Positions 1-10,403 of a DNA stretch of 64,000 nucleotides are shown one piece after another (positions within the stretch are counted from its first letter, which is position 1; the number at the start of each line of letters is the position of its first letter). This DNA comes from Hydractinia symbiolongicarpus (lineage: Eukaryota; Cnidaria; Hydrozoa; Anthoathecata; Hydractiniidae), in the NCBI RefSeq assembly GCF_029227915.1, contig NC_079879.1, positions 32,432,501 through 32,496,500 on the forward strand, read 5' to 3'. The position numbers were made by a program, and so were the translations under genes. A model generated the notes under the pieces. The model searched no databases. It saw nothing but the letters and a program-made list of their open reading frames with translations, and was not told the origin of the DNA.

Positions 1-350
1 CTGTTTTTTAGGCTTTGAACTTATAAATGTCATAAATGAGACATGTGGATTCCCAGATGTAACATTCTTCTTAATTTGACATGATTGCTCGACTTCAGCT
101 TTTACACTGGGCGCTGTGGTAGTGCTTTACTTAAAAATGTAGATAAATAAGTCATTTTTTACTGTGCGTCCAATCCTAACCGTTAGCGCGCGCTGAAAAA
201 ATAGAGAAAGTTTCTAAAACTACATTTCATTGACTTTCTAACGGTATCAGTCCGTTTGAGTCACAACGGTTGCGTCACATATTCGTATCAACATGTATTT
301 AGCGATATGTTTCTGATAGTACTAGGTTCCATCGCTTTTAACGGTGAAAC
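1..350 (+). repeat. Partial satellite monomer at left edge
   Basis: This is an incomplete unit cut by the window edge. Its TTAGGCTTTGAACTTATAAA start, TTCCCAGATGTAAC segment and GTGCGTCCAATCC segment mark it as the same variant found at about 5581-5760, 6325-6500 and 8566-8740. The closest relation appears to be the copy beginning near 8566. From about 331 onward the sequence belongs to the first copy of the 5-monomer repeat. Confidence 0.9.
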
Positions 351-3300
351 GATTGACTGTGGGATTTAATTGAACTGATTTTGGACTTTGACCTTGTTAT
401 TGTGATAAGTCAGCCGATTCGACTCTAAGAAATAACATTCTTCTTAATTTAACATGGTTGCTGTAACTTAGCGATGACACTAGTCGCTGTGATAGCGCTT
501 TATTTAAAAGTGTAGATGAATAAGTCATTTTTTACTGTGGGACAAATCCTAGCCGTTAGCGCGCTGACGAAGTGGCATCAGTTTCAAAAACTGCATCTCA
601 TTGACTTACTAACGGTATCAGTCCGTTTCACCTACAACGGTTGCGTCACCTATATGTACCAACATGTATTTAGCGATATGTTTCTGATATTACGAGGTTG
701 CATTGCTTTTAACGGTGAAACGATTGACTGTGGGACTTAATTGAACTGGTTTTGGACTTTGACCTTGTTAATGTGTTAAATGAGCCAATTCGACTCCAAG
801 AAATTTTCATAATTTGACACGATTGTTGGAAATCAGCGATTACACTGGCCGCTGTGATAGCGCTTTATTTAAAACTGTAGATAAATAAGTCATTTTTTAC
901 TGTGGAACCAATCCTAACCGTTTGCTCGCGCTGAAGAAATAGAGAAAGTTTCAAGAACTACATTTCATTGTCTTTCTAACGGTATCAGTTTGTTTGAGTT
1001 TCAAGGGTTGTGTCACATATTCGTACCAACATGTATTTAGCGATATGTTTCTGATATTACTAGGTTCCATCGCTTTTAACAGTGAAACGATGACTGTGTG
1101 ACTTAATTGAACTGATCTTAGACTTTGAACTTATAAATGTGATAAATGAGACAATTGAACCCCAAGAAATAACATTCTTCTTAATTTGACATGATTGCTC
1201 GACTTCAGCTTTAACACTGGGCTCTGCGGTAGTGCTTTATTTAAAAGTGTAGATAAATAAGTCAGTTTTAAATGTGGGACCAATCCTAGCCGTTACCGCA
1301 CGCTGAAGAAATAGAGAAAGTTTGGAAAACTGCATTTCATTGACTTTCTAACGGTATCAGTCCGTTTGAGTTACAACGGTTGCGACACATATTTGTATCA
1401 ACATGTATTTAGCGATATGTTTCTGATATTACTAGGTTTCATTGCTTTTAACGGCGAAACGATTGACTTTGGGTCTTAATTGAACTAATTTTGGACTTTG
1501 ACCTTGTTAATGTGATAAATGAGTCAATTCGACTCCAAGAATTAACACTCTTCTTAATTTGACATGATTACGGGAACTCAGCGATAACACTGGCCGCTGT
1601 GATAGCGCTTTATTTAAAACTGTAGATAAATAGGTCATTTTTTACTGTGGAACCAATCCTAGCCGTTAGCGCGCGCTGACAAAACAGGATCAGTTTCAAA
1701 ACCTACATTTCATTGACTTACTAACGGTGTCAGTCCGTTTCACCTACAACGGTTGCGTCACCTATATGTACCAACATGTATTTAGCGATATGTTTCTGAT
1801 ATTACGAGGTTGCATTGCTTTTAACGGTTAAACGATTGACTGTGGGACTTAATTGAAATGATTTTGGACTTTGACCTTGTTAATGTGATAAATGAGCCAA
1901 TTCGACTCCAAGAAATAACATTCTTCTTATTTTGACATGATGGCTGTAACTCAGCGATAACAATGGCCGCTGTGGTAGTGCTTTATTTGAAAGTGTAGAT
2001 AAAAAAGTCAGTTTTAACTGTGGGACCAATCCTAGCCGTTAGCGCGCGCTGAAGAAACAGAGAAAGTTTCGAAAACTACATTTCATTGCCTTTCTAACGG
2101 TATCAGTCCGTTTGAGTTACAACGGTTGCGTCACATATTCGTACCAACATGTATTTAGCGATACGTGTCTTATGTTACTAGGTTGCATCGCTTTTAACGG
2201 TGAAACGATTGACTGTGGGATTTAATTGAACTGATTTTGGACTTTGACCTTGTTATTGTGATAAGTCAGCCGATTCGACTCTAAGAAATAACATTCTTCT
2301 TAATTTAACATGGTTGCTGTAACTTAGCGATGACACTAGTCGCTGTGATAGCGCTTTATTTAAAAGTGTAGATGAATAAGTCATTTTTTACTGTGGGACA
2401 AATCCTAGCCGTTAGCGCGCTGACGAAGTGGCATCAGTTTCAAAAACTGCATCTCATTGACTTACTAACGGTATCAGTCCGTTTCACCTACAACGGTTGC
2501 GTCACCTATATGTACCAACATGTATTTAGCGATATGTTTCTGATATTACGAGGTTGCATTGCTTTTAACGGTGAAACGATTGACTGTGGGACTTAATTGA
2601 ACTGGTTTTGGACTTTGACCTTGTTAATGTGTTAAATGAGCCAATTCGACTCCAAGAAATTTTCATAATTTGACACGATTGTTGGAAATCAGCGATTACA
2701 CTGGCCGCTGTGATAGCGCTTTATTTAAAACTGTAGATAAATAAGTCATTTTTTACTGTGGAATCAATCCTAACCGTTTGCTCGCGCTGAAGAAATAGAG
2801 AAAGTTTCAAGAACTACATTTCATTGTCTTTCAAACGGTATCAGTTTGTTTGAGTTTCAAGGGTTGTGTCACATATTCGTACCAACATGTATTTAGCGAT
2901 ATGTTTCTGATATTACTAGGTTCCATCGCTTTTAACAGTGAAACGATGACTGTGTGACTTAATTGAACTGATCTTAGACTTTGAACTTATAAATGTGATA
3001 AATGAGACAATTGAACCCCAAGAAATAACATTCTTCTTAATTTGACATGATTGCTCGACTTCAGCTTTAACACTGGGCTCTGCGGTAGTGCTTTATTTAA
3101 AAGTGTAGATAAATAAGTCAGTTTTAAATGTGGGACCAATCCTAGCCGTTACCGCACGCTGAAGAAATAGAGAAAGTTTGGAAAACTGCATTTCATTGAC
3201 TTTCTAACGGTATCAGTCCGTTTGAGTTACAACGGTTGCGACACATATTCGTATCAACATGTATTTAGCGATATGTTTCTGATATTACTAGGTTTCATTG

Positions 3301-4043
3301 CTTTTAACGGCGAAACGATTGACTTTGGGTCTTAATTGAACTAATTTTGGACTTTGACCTTGTTAATGTGATAAATGAGTCAATTCGACTCCAAGAATTA
3401 ACACTCTTCTTAATTTGACATGATTGCGGGAACTCAGCGATAACACTGGCCGCTGTGATAGCGCTTTATTTAAAACTGTAGATAAATAGGTCATTTTTTA
3501 CTGTGGAACCAATCCTAGCCGTTAGCGCGCGCTGACAAAACAGGATCAGTTTCAAAACCTTCATTTCATTGACTTACTAACGGTGTCAGTCCGTTTCACC
3601 TACAACGGTTGCGTCACCTATATGTACCAACATGTATTTAGCGATATGTTTCTGATATTACGAGGTTGCATTGCTTTTAACGGTTAAACGATTGACTGTG
3701 GGACTTAATTGAAATGATTTTGGACTTTGACCTTGTTAATGTGATAAATGAGCCAATTCGACTCCAAGAAATAACATTCTTCTTATTTTGACATGATTGC
3801 TGTAACTCAGCGATAACAATGGCCGCTGTGGTAGTGCTTTATTTGAAAGTGTAGATAAATAAGTCAGTTTTAACTGTGGGACCAATCCTAGCCGTTAGCG
3901 CGCGCTGAAGAAACAGAGAAAGTTTCGAAAACTACATTTCATTGCCTTTCCAACGGTATCAGTCCGTTTGAGTTACAACGGTTGCGTCACATATTCGTAC
4001 CAACATGTATTTAGCGATACGTGTCTTATGTTACTAGGTTGCA
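331..4043 (+). repeat. Higher-order repeat: 5-mer of 1,856 bp, two copies
   Basis: Copy 1 spans about 331-2186 and copy 2 about 2187-4042. Unit starts 351, 722, 1089, 1461, 1834 recur at 2207, 2578, 2945, 3317, 3690, each exactly 1,856 bp later. Internal spacings are 371, 367, 372, 373 and 373, so even the indels are copied. By eye I found roughly eight substitutions, for example near 903, 985, 1399, 1568, 1708 and 1948, implying about 99.5 % identity between copies, while neighbouring monomers inside one copy differ far more. Similarity stops between about 4043 and 4057. This is the signature of a recent whole-unit duplication by unequal exchange. Confidence 0.93.
382..394 (-). promoter_or_regulatory. 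HNF4/DR1-like nuclear receptor motif (exemplar)
   Basis: The plus strand reads TGGACTTTGACCT; its complement AGGTCAAAGTCCA is a direct repeat of two half-sites spaced by one base, the form bound by HNF4 and related nuclear receptors. It recurs at the same position in many monomers, for example 753-765, and is intact in 10 of the first 24 units. In the other main monomer version it reads TAGACTTTGAACT and one half-site is degraded. The match is visible in the sequence. Binding or any regulatory role is inferred, and the host may not carry a matching receptor. Confidence 0.35.
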
Positions 4044-4426
4044 TCGCTTTTAACGGTGGAACAATTGACTATGGGACTTAATTGAACTGATTTTAGACTT
4101 TGAACTTATAAATGTGATAAATGAGACTATTGGATCCCCAGAAGTACCATTCTTCTTAATTTGACATGATTGCTCGACTTCAGCTTTCACACTGGGCGCT
4201 GTGGTAGAGCTTTACTTAAAATTGTAGATAAATATGTCATTTTTTACTGTGAGACCAATCCTAACCGTTAGCGCGCGCTGAAGAAATAGAGAAAGTTTCG
4301 AAAACTACATTTCATTGACTTTCTAACGGTATCAGTCCGTTTGAGTTACAACGGTTGCATCACATATTCGTACCAACATGTGTTTACCGATATGTTTCTG
4401 ATATTACTAGATTCCATCGCTTTTAA
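4044..4426 (+). repeat. Single satellite monomer between HOR blocks
   Basis: One unit with start at 4063. It carries ACTATTGGATCCCCAGAAGT and the rare ACCATTCTTC variant, both of which recur at about 9720, 5,595 bp (15 monomers) downstream. It links the 5-mer block to the following one-monomer duplication. Confidence 0.85.
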
Positions 4427-5172
4427 CAGTGAAACGATTGACTGTGTGACTTACTGGAACTGATTTTAAACTTTGAACTTATAAATGTGATAAATGAGAC
4501 AGTTGGATCCCCGGAAGTAACATTCTTCTTAATTTGACATGATTGCTCGACTTCAGCTTTCACACTGGGCGCTGTGGTAGCGCTTAACTTAAAATTGTAG
4601 ATAAATAAGTCAGTTTTTACTGTGGGATCAATCCTAACCGTTAGCGCGCGCTGAAGAAATAGAGAAAGTTTCGAAAACTACATTTCATTGACTTTCTAAT
4701 GGTATCAGTCCGTTTGAGTTACAACGGTTGCGTCACATATTCGTACCAACATGTATTTAGCGATACGTTTCTGATGTTACTAGGTTGCATCGCTTTTAAC
4801 AGTGAAACGATTGACTGTGTGACTTACTGGAACTGATTTTAAACTTTGAACTTATAAATGTGATAAATGAGACAGTTGGATCCCCGGAAGTAACATTCTT
4901 CTTAATTTGACATGATTGCTCGACTTCAGCTTTCACACTGGGCGCTGTGGTAGCGCTTAACTTAAAATTGTAGATAAATAAGTCAGTTTTTACTGCGGGA
5001 TCAATCCTAACCGTTAGCGCGCGCTGAAGAAATAGAGAAAGTTTCGAAAACTACATTTCATTGACTTTCTAATGGTATCAGTCCGTTTGAGTTACAACGG
5101 TTGCGTCACATATTCGTACCAACATGTATTTAGCGATACGTTTCTGATGTTACTAGGTTGCATCGCTTTTAA
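4427..5172 (+). repeat. Tandem duplication of one monomer (373 bp x 2)
   Basis: Units starting at 4436 and 4809 are almost identical. Both have the rare GACTTACTGGAACTG, ACAGTTGGATCCCCGG and TTCTAATGGTATCAG variants. The only clear internal difference seen is ACTGTGGGATC against ACTGCGGGATC near 4623 and 4996. Neighbouring monomers lack this combination, so this looks like a very young single-unit duplication. Confidence 0.9.
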
Positions 5173-5554
5173 CGGTGGAACGATTGACTATGGGACTTAA
5201 TTGAACTGATTTTAGACTTTGAACTTATAAATGTGATAAATGAGACAATTGGATCCCCAGAAGTAACATTCTTCTTAATTTGACATGATTGCTCGACTTC
5301 AGCTATTACACTGGGCTCTGTGGTAGTGCTTTATATAAAAGTGTAGATAAATAAGTCAGTTTTAACTGTGGGACCAATCCTAGCCGTTAGCGCGCGCTGA
5401 AGAAATAGAAAAAGTTTCGAAAACTACATTTCATTGACTTTCTAACGGTATCAGTCCGTTTGAGTTACAACGGTTGCGTCACATATTCGTACCAACATGT
5501 ATTTAGCGATATGTTTCTGATGTTACTAGGTTGCATCGCTTTTAACGGTGGAAC
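5173..5554 (+). repeat. Single satellite monomer, linking unit
   Basis: A 373 bp unit starting at 5182, with ACTGGGCTCTGTGGTAGTGC and TTTATATAAAAGTG. It closely resembles the units at 8166-8538 and 26064-26437 in its middle part. Nothing but satellite sequence is present. Confidence 0.85.
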
Positions 5555-7046
5555 GATTAACTATGGGACTTAATTGAACTGATTTTAGGCTTTGAACTTA
5601 TAAATGTCATAAATGAGACAATTGGATTCCCAGATGTAACATTCTTCATAATTTGACATGATTGCTCGACTTCAGCTTTTACACTGGGCGCTGTGGTAGT
5701 GCTTTACTTAAAAATGTAGATAAATAAGTCATTTTTTACTGTGCGTCCAATCCTAACCGTTAGTGCGCGCTGAAGAAATAAAGAAAGTTTCTAAAACTAC
5801 ATTTCATTGACTTTCTAACGGTATCAGTCCGTTTCAGTTACACCGGCTGCGTCACATATTCGTACCAACTTATATTGAGCGATATTTTTCTGATATTGCT
5901 AGGTTGCATCGCTTTTAACAGTGAAAAGATTGACTGTGGGACTTAATTGAACTGATTTTAGACTTTGACCTTGTTAATGTGATAAATGAGCCAATTCGAC
6001 TCCAAGAAAAAACATTCTTCTTATTTTGACATGATTGCTGTAACTCAGCGATAACAATGGCCGCTGTGGTAGTGCTTTATTTAAAAGTGTAGATGAAAAA
6101 GTCATCTTTTACTGTGGGACAAATCCTAGCCGTTAGCGCGCGCTGAAGAAACAGAGAAAGTTTTGAAAACTACATTTCATTGACTTTCTAACGGTATCAG
6201 TCCGTTTGAGTTACAACGGCTGCGTCACATATTCTTACCAACTTATATTGAGCGATATTTTTCTGATGTTACTAGGTTGCATCGCTTTTAACGGTGGAAC
6301 GGTTGACTATGGGACTTAATTGAACTGATTTTAGGCTTTGAACTTATAAATGTCATAAATGAGACAATTGGATTCCCAGATGTAACATTCTTCATAATTT
6401 GACATGATTGCTCGACTTCAGCTTTTACACTGGGCGCTGTGGTAGTGCTTTACTTGAAAATGTAGATAAATAAGTCATTTTTTACTGTGCGTCCAATCCT
6501 AACCGTTAGTGCGCGCTGAAGAAATAGAGAAAGTTTCTAAAACTACATTTCATTGACTTTCTAACGGTATCAGTCCGTTTGAGTTACACCGGCTGCGTCA
6601 CATATTCGTACCAACTTATATTGAGCGATATTTTTCTGATATTGCTAGGTTGCATCGCTTTTAACAGTGAAAAGATTGACTGTGGGACTTAATTGAACTG
6701 ATTTTAGACTTTGACCTTGTTAATGTGATAAATGAGCCAATTCGACTCCAAGAAAAAACATTCTTCTTATTTTGACATGATTGCTGTAACTCAGCGATAA
6801 CAATGGCCGCTGTGTTAGTGCTTTATTTAAAAGAGTAGATGAAAAAGTCATCTTTTACTGTGGGACAAGTCCTAGCCGTTAGCGCGCGCTGAAGAAACAG
6901 AGAAAGTTTTGAAAACTACAATTCATTGACTTTCTAACGGTATCAGTCCGTTTGAGTTACAACGGCTGCGTCACATATTCTTACCAACTTATATTGAGCG
7001 ATATTTTTCTGATATTGCTAGGTTGCATCGCTTTTAACAGTGAAAA
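5555..7046 (+). repeat. Dimer duplication (746 bp x 2)
   Basis: Unit starts 5555 and 5928 recur at 6301 and 6674, 746 bp later. The first member of each pair has TTAGGCTTTGAACTTATAAA and GTGCGTCCAATCC. The second has AACTTATATTGAGCGATATT, GGCCGCTGTG and GATGAAAAAGTCATC. Only scattered substitutions separate the pairs, such as GTTTCAGTTACACC against GTTTGAGTTACACC. The diagnostic CAACTTATATTG variant reappears in the 20-35 kb region. Confidence 0.9.
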
Positions 7047-7051
7047 GATTG

Positions 7052-7239
7052 ACTGTGGGACTTAATTGAACTGATTTTGGACTTTGACCTTGTTAATGTG
7101 ATAAATGAGCCAATTCGACTCCAAGAAATAACATTCTTCTTATTTTGACATGATTGCTGTAACGCAGCGATAACAAGGGCCGCTGTGGTAGTGCTTTATT
7201 TAAAATTGTAGATAAATAAGTCAGTTTTAACTGTGGGAC
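7052..7239 (+). repeat. Internal half-unit repeat marked by ACTGTGGGAC
   Basis: ACTGTGGGAC occurs twice in one monomer, at 7052-7061 and 7230-7239, 178 bp apart; the remaining distance around the unit is 195 bp. Bases after each copy are also alike (TTAATTGAAC against CAATCCTAGC). Weaker collinear matches follow in both halves: GACTTT, (A/G)(A/T)(A/T)TGAG, ATTCG...CCAA, ACATG, AGCGAT and CGCTTT. This suggests the 373 bp unit arose from two nucleosome-sized copies that later diverged. The short matches could partly be chance. Confidence 0.45.
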
Positions 7240-8367
7240 CAATCCTAGCCGTTAGCGCGCGCTGAAGAATCAGAGAAAGTTTCGAAAAAAACATTTCAAT
7301 GACTTTCTAACGGTATCAGTCCGTTTGAGTTACAACGGTTGCGTCACATATTCGTACCAACATGTATTTAGCGATACGTGTCTGATGTTACTAGGTTGCA
7401 TCGCTTTTAACGGTGGAACGATTGACTATGGGAATTAATTGAACTGATTTTAAACTTTCAATTTATAAATGTGATAAATGAGACAATTGGATCCCTAGAA
7501 GTAACATTCTTTTTATTTTGACATGATTGCTCGACTTCAGCTTTCACACTGGGCGCTATGGTAGCGCTTTACTTAAAATTGTAGATAAATAAGTCATTTT
7601 TTACTGTAGGACCAATCCTAACCGTTAGCGCGCGCTGAAGAAATAGAGAAAGTTTCGAAAACTACATTTCATTGACTTTCTAACGGTATCAGTCCGTTTG
7701 AGTTACAACGGTTGCGTCACATATTCGTACCAACATGTATTTAGCGATACGTTTCTGATGTTACAGGGTTGCATCGCTTTTAACGGTGGTACGATTGACT
7801 ATGGGACTTAATTGAACTGATTTTAGACTTTGAACTTATAAATGTGATAAATGAGATAATTGGATCCCCAGAAGTAACATTCTTCTTAATTTGACATGAT
7901 TGCTCGAGTTCAGCTTTCACATTGGGCGCTGTGGTAGCGCTTTACTTAAAAATGTAGATAAATAAGTCATTTTTTACTGTGGGACCAATCCTAGCTGTTA
8001 GCTCGCGCTGAAGAAATAGAGAAAGTTTCAAGAACTACATTTCATTGTCTTTCTAACTGTATCAGTTTGTTTGAGCTTCAAGGGTTGTGTCACATATTCG
8101 TACCAACATGTATTTAGCGATATGTTTCTGATGTTACTAGGTTGCATCGCTTTTAAGGGTGGAACGATTGACTATGGGACTTAATTGAACTGATATTAGA
8201 CTTTGAACTTATAAATGTGATAAATGAGACAATTGGACCCCAAGAAATAACATTCTTCTTAATTTGACATGATTGCTCGACTTCAGCTATTACACTGGGC
8301 TCTGTGGTAGTGCTTTATTTAAAAGTGTAGATAAATAAGTCAGTTTTAACTGTGGGACCAATCCTAG

Positions 8368-8373
8368 CCGTTA
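8368..8373 (-). other. MYB-type core (YAACGG), exemplar 1 of 4 in a monomer
   Basis: CCGTTA on the plus strand, that is TAACGG on the minus strand. It sits just before the AGCGCGCGCT palindrome. TAACGG is a known MYB recognition core; binding in this genome is inference only. The same position is conserved in most monomers. Confidence 0.4.
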
Positions 8374-8382
8374 GCGCGCGCT
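8373..8382. other. Self-complementary AGCGCGCGCT core
   Basis: This 10 bp perfect palindrome contains eight bases of alternating G and C and is the most GC- and CpG-rich spot in an otherwise AT-rich unit. It is present in most monomers. Variants shorten it by one GC dinucleotide (AGCGCGCT, for example 558-565) or alter single bases (GCACGC, GCTCGC, GAGCGC, CCCGCG). The two-base shortening accounts for many 371 bp units. Alternating GC of this kind can adopt Z-DNA, which is general knowledge and not shown here. Confidence 0.8.
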
Positions 8383-8426
8383 GAAGAAATAGAGAAAGTT
8401 TCGAAAACTACATTTCATTGACTTTC

Positions 8427-8457
8427 TAACGGTATCAGTCCGTTTGAGTTACAACGG
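8427..8457 (+). other. TAACGG / CCGTT / CAACGG cluster with short inverted repeat
   Basis: Within 31 bp there is TAACGG (8427-8432), CCGTT (8440-8444) and CAACGG (8452-8457). AACGG and CCGTT form 5 bp inverted arms around a 7 bp spacer, TATCAGT. The layout is kept across most monomers, although some have TTTGTTTG in place of CCGTTTG and thereby lose one arm. A further TAACGG lies at 8527-8532, exactly 100 bp after the first. These are YAACGG MYB-type cores by sequence; function is not shown. Confidence 0.5.
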
Positions 8458-8814
8458 TTGCGTCACATATTCGTACCAACATGTATTTAGCGATATGTTT
8501 CTGATGTTACTAGGTTGCATCGCTTTTAACGGTGGAACGATTGACTATGGGACTTAATTGAACTGATTTTAGGCTTTCAACTTATAAATGTCATAAATGA
8601 GACAATTGGATTCCCAGATGTAACATTCTTCTTAATTTGACATGATTGCTCGACTTCAGCTTTTACACTGGGCGCTGTGGTAGTGCTTTACTTAAAAATG
8701 TAGATAAATAAGTCATTTTTTACTGTGCGTCCAATCCTAACCGTTAGCGCGCGCTGAAGAAATAGAGAAAGTTTCTAAAACTACATTTCATTGACTTTCT
8801 AACGGTATCAGTCC

Positions 8815-10403
8815 GTTTGAGTTACAACGGTTGCGACACATATTCGTATCAACATGTATTTAGCGATATGTTTCTGATATTACTAGGTTTCATTGCTTTT
8901 AACGGCGAAACGATTGACTGTGGGTCTTAATTGAACTAATTTTGGACTTTGACCTTGTTAATGTGATAAATGAGCCAATTCAACTCCAAGAATTAACATT
9001 CTTCTTAATTTGACATGATTGCTGGAACTCAGCGATAACACTGGCCGCTGTGATAGCGCTTTATTTAAAACTGTAGATAAATAGGTCATTTTTAACTGTG
9101 GAACCAATCCTAGCCGTTAGCGCGCGCTGACAAAACAGGATCAGTTTCAAAACCTACATTTCATTGACTTACTAACGGTGTCAGTCCGTTTCACCTACAA
9201 CGGTTGCGTCACCTATATGTACCAACATGTATTTAGCGATATGTTTCTGATATTACGAGGTTGCATTGCTTTTAACGGTTAAACGATTGACTGTGGGACT
9301 TAATTGAAATGATTTTGGACTTTGACCTTGTTAATGTGATAAATGAGCCAATTCGACTCCAAGAAATAACATTCTTCTTATTTTGACATGATTGCTGTAA
9401 CTCAGCGATAACAATGGCCGCTGTGGTAGTGCTTTATTTGAAAGTGTAGATAAATAAGTCAGTTTTAACTGTGGGACCAATCCTAGCCGTTAGCGCGCGC
9501 TGAAGAAACAGAGAAAGTTTCGAAAACTACATTTCATTGCCTTTCTAACGGTGTCAGTCCGTTTGAGTTACAACGGTTGCGTCACATATTCGTACCGACA
9601 TGTATTTAGCGATACGTGTCTGATGTTACTAGGTTGCATCGCTTTTAACGGTGGAACGATTGACTATGGGACTTAATTGAACTGATTTTAGACTTTGAAC
9701 TTATAAATGTGATAAATGAGACTATTGGATCCCCAGAAGTACCATTCTTCTTAATTTGACATGATTGCTCGACTTCAGCTTTCACACTGGGCGCTGTGGT
9801 AGCGCTTTACTTAAAATTATTGATAAAAAAGTCATTTTTTACTGTGGGACCAATCCTAACCGTTAGCGCGCGCTGAAGAAATAGAGAAAGTTTCGAAAAC
9901 TACATTTCATTGACTTTCTAACGGTATCAGTCCGTTTGAGTTACAACGGTTGCATCACATATTCGTACCAACATGTGTTTAGCGATATGTTTCTGATATT
10001 ACTAGATTCCATCGCTTTTAACAGTGAAACGATTGACTGTGTGACTTAATGGAACTGATTTTAAACTTTGAACTTATAAATGTGATAAATGAGACAGTTG
10101 GATCCCCGGAAGTAACATTCTTCTTAATTTGACATGATTGCTCGACTTTAGCTTTCACACTGGGCGCTGTGGTTGCGCTTAACTTAAAATTGTAGATAAA
10201 TAAGTCAGTTTTTACTGTGGGATCAATCCTAACCGTTAGCGCGCGCTGAAAAAATAGAGAAAGTTTTGAAAACTACATTTCATTGACTTTCTAATGGTAT
10301 CAGTCCGTTTGAGTTACAACGGTTGCGTCACATATTCGTACGAACATGTATTTAGCGATACGTTTCTGATATTACTAAGTTGCATCGCTTTTAACGGTGG
10401 AAC
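8815..10403 (+). repeat. Displaced copy of the 3.2-4.8 kb segment
   Basis: Units starting at 8912, 9285, 9658 and 10031 match those at 3317, 3690, 4063 and 4436, a constant offset of 5,595 bp (15 x 373). Shared rare variants include GCGACACATATTCG, TTTCATTGCTTTTAACGGCG, ACTATTGGATCCCC with ACCATTCTTC, and TACTAGATTCCATCGC. The copy keeps the unit order. It therefore samples the 5-mer block and its right flank, and shows that the 5-mer was once part of a longer repeating segment. Confidence 0.88.

Larger units (their letters stand above)
7047..8911 (+). repeat. Monomeric satellite stretch without clear HOR
   Basis: Five units (starts 7047, 7420, 7793, 8166, 8539), all 373 bp. No neighbouring pair shares enough rare variants to define a period. 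The first unit is the TGGACTTTGACC version and the others are of the AGACTTTGAAC or closely related kind. The 8166 unit is a convenient reference for the motifs described below. Confidence 0.85.

Noticed and set aside
36-95. TTGACA and TATAAA-like promoter elements, and AATAAA poly-A signals in some units
   Set aside because: Short AT-rich words expected by chance in a 37 % GC repeat. They are not arranged consistently as a promoter or 3' end.
301-317. CENP-B box
   Set aside because: The segment ATTCGTACCAACATGTA starts like the 17 bp box (TTCG, then A) but lacks the essential CGGG end. No other position fits.
417-427. Pol III B-box-like TTCGACTC in one monomer version
   Set aside because: Matches the core but not the leading GG, and no suitably placed A box was seen, so a tRNA- or SINE-derived origin is not supported.
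516-740. Open frame of 74 codons, repeated exactly at 2372-2596
   Set aside because: It lies inside a satellite monomer, has no recognisable domain, and is duplicated only because the 1,856 bp HOR is duplicated. A 373 bp unit shifts frame by one base per repeat, so frames cannot run through.
8428-8444. Hairpin or terminator from AACGG / CCGTT arms
   Set aside because: Five base pairs around a 7 bp loop with no T-run is too weak for a terminator. Kept only as part of the motif cluster.
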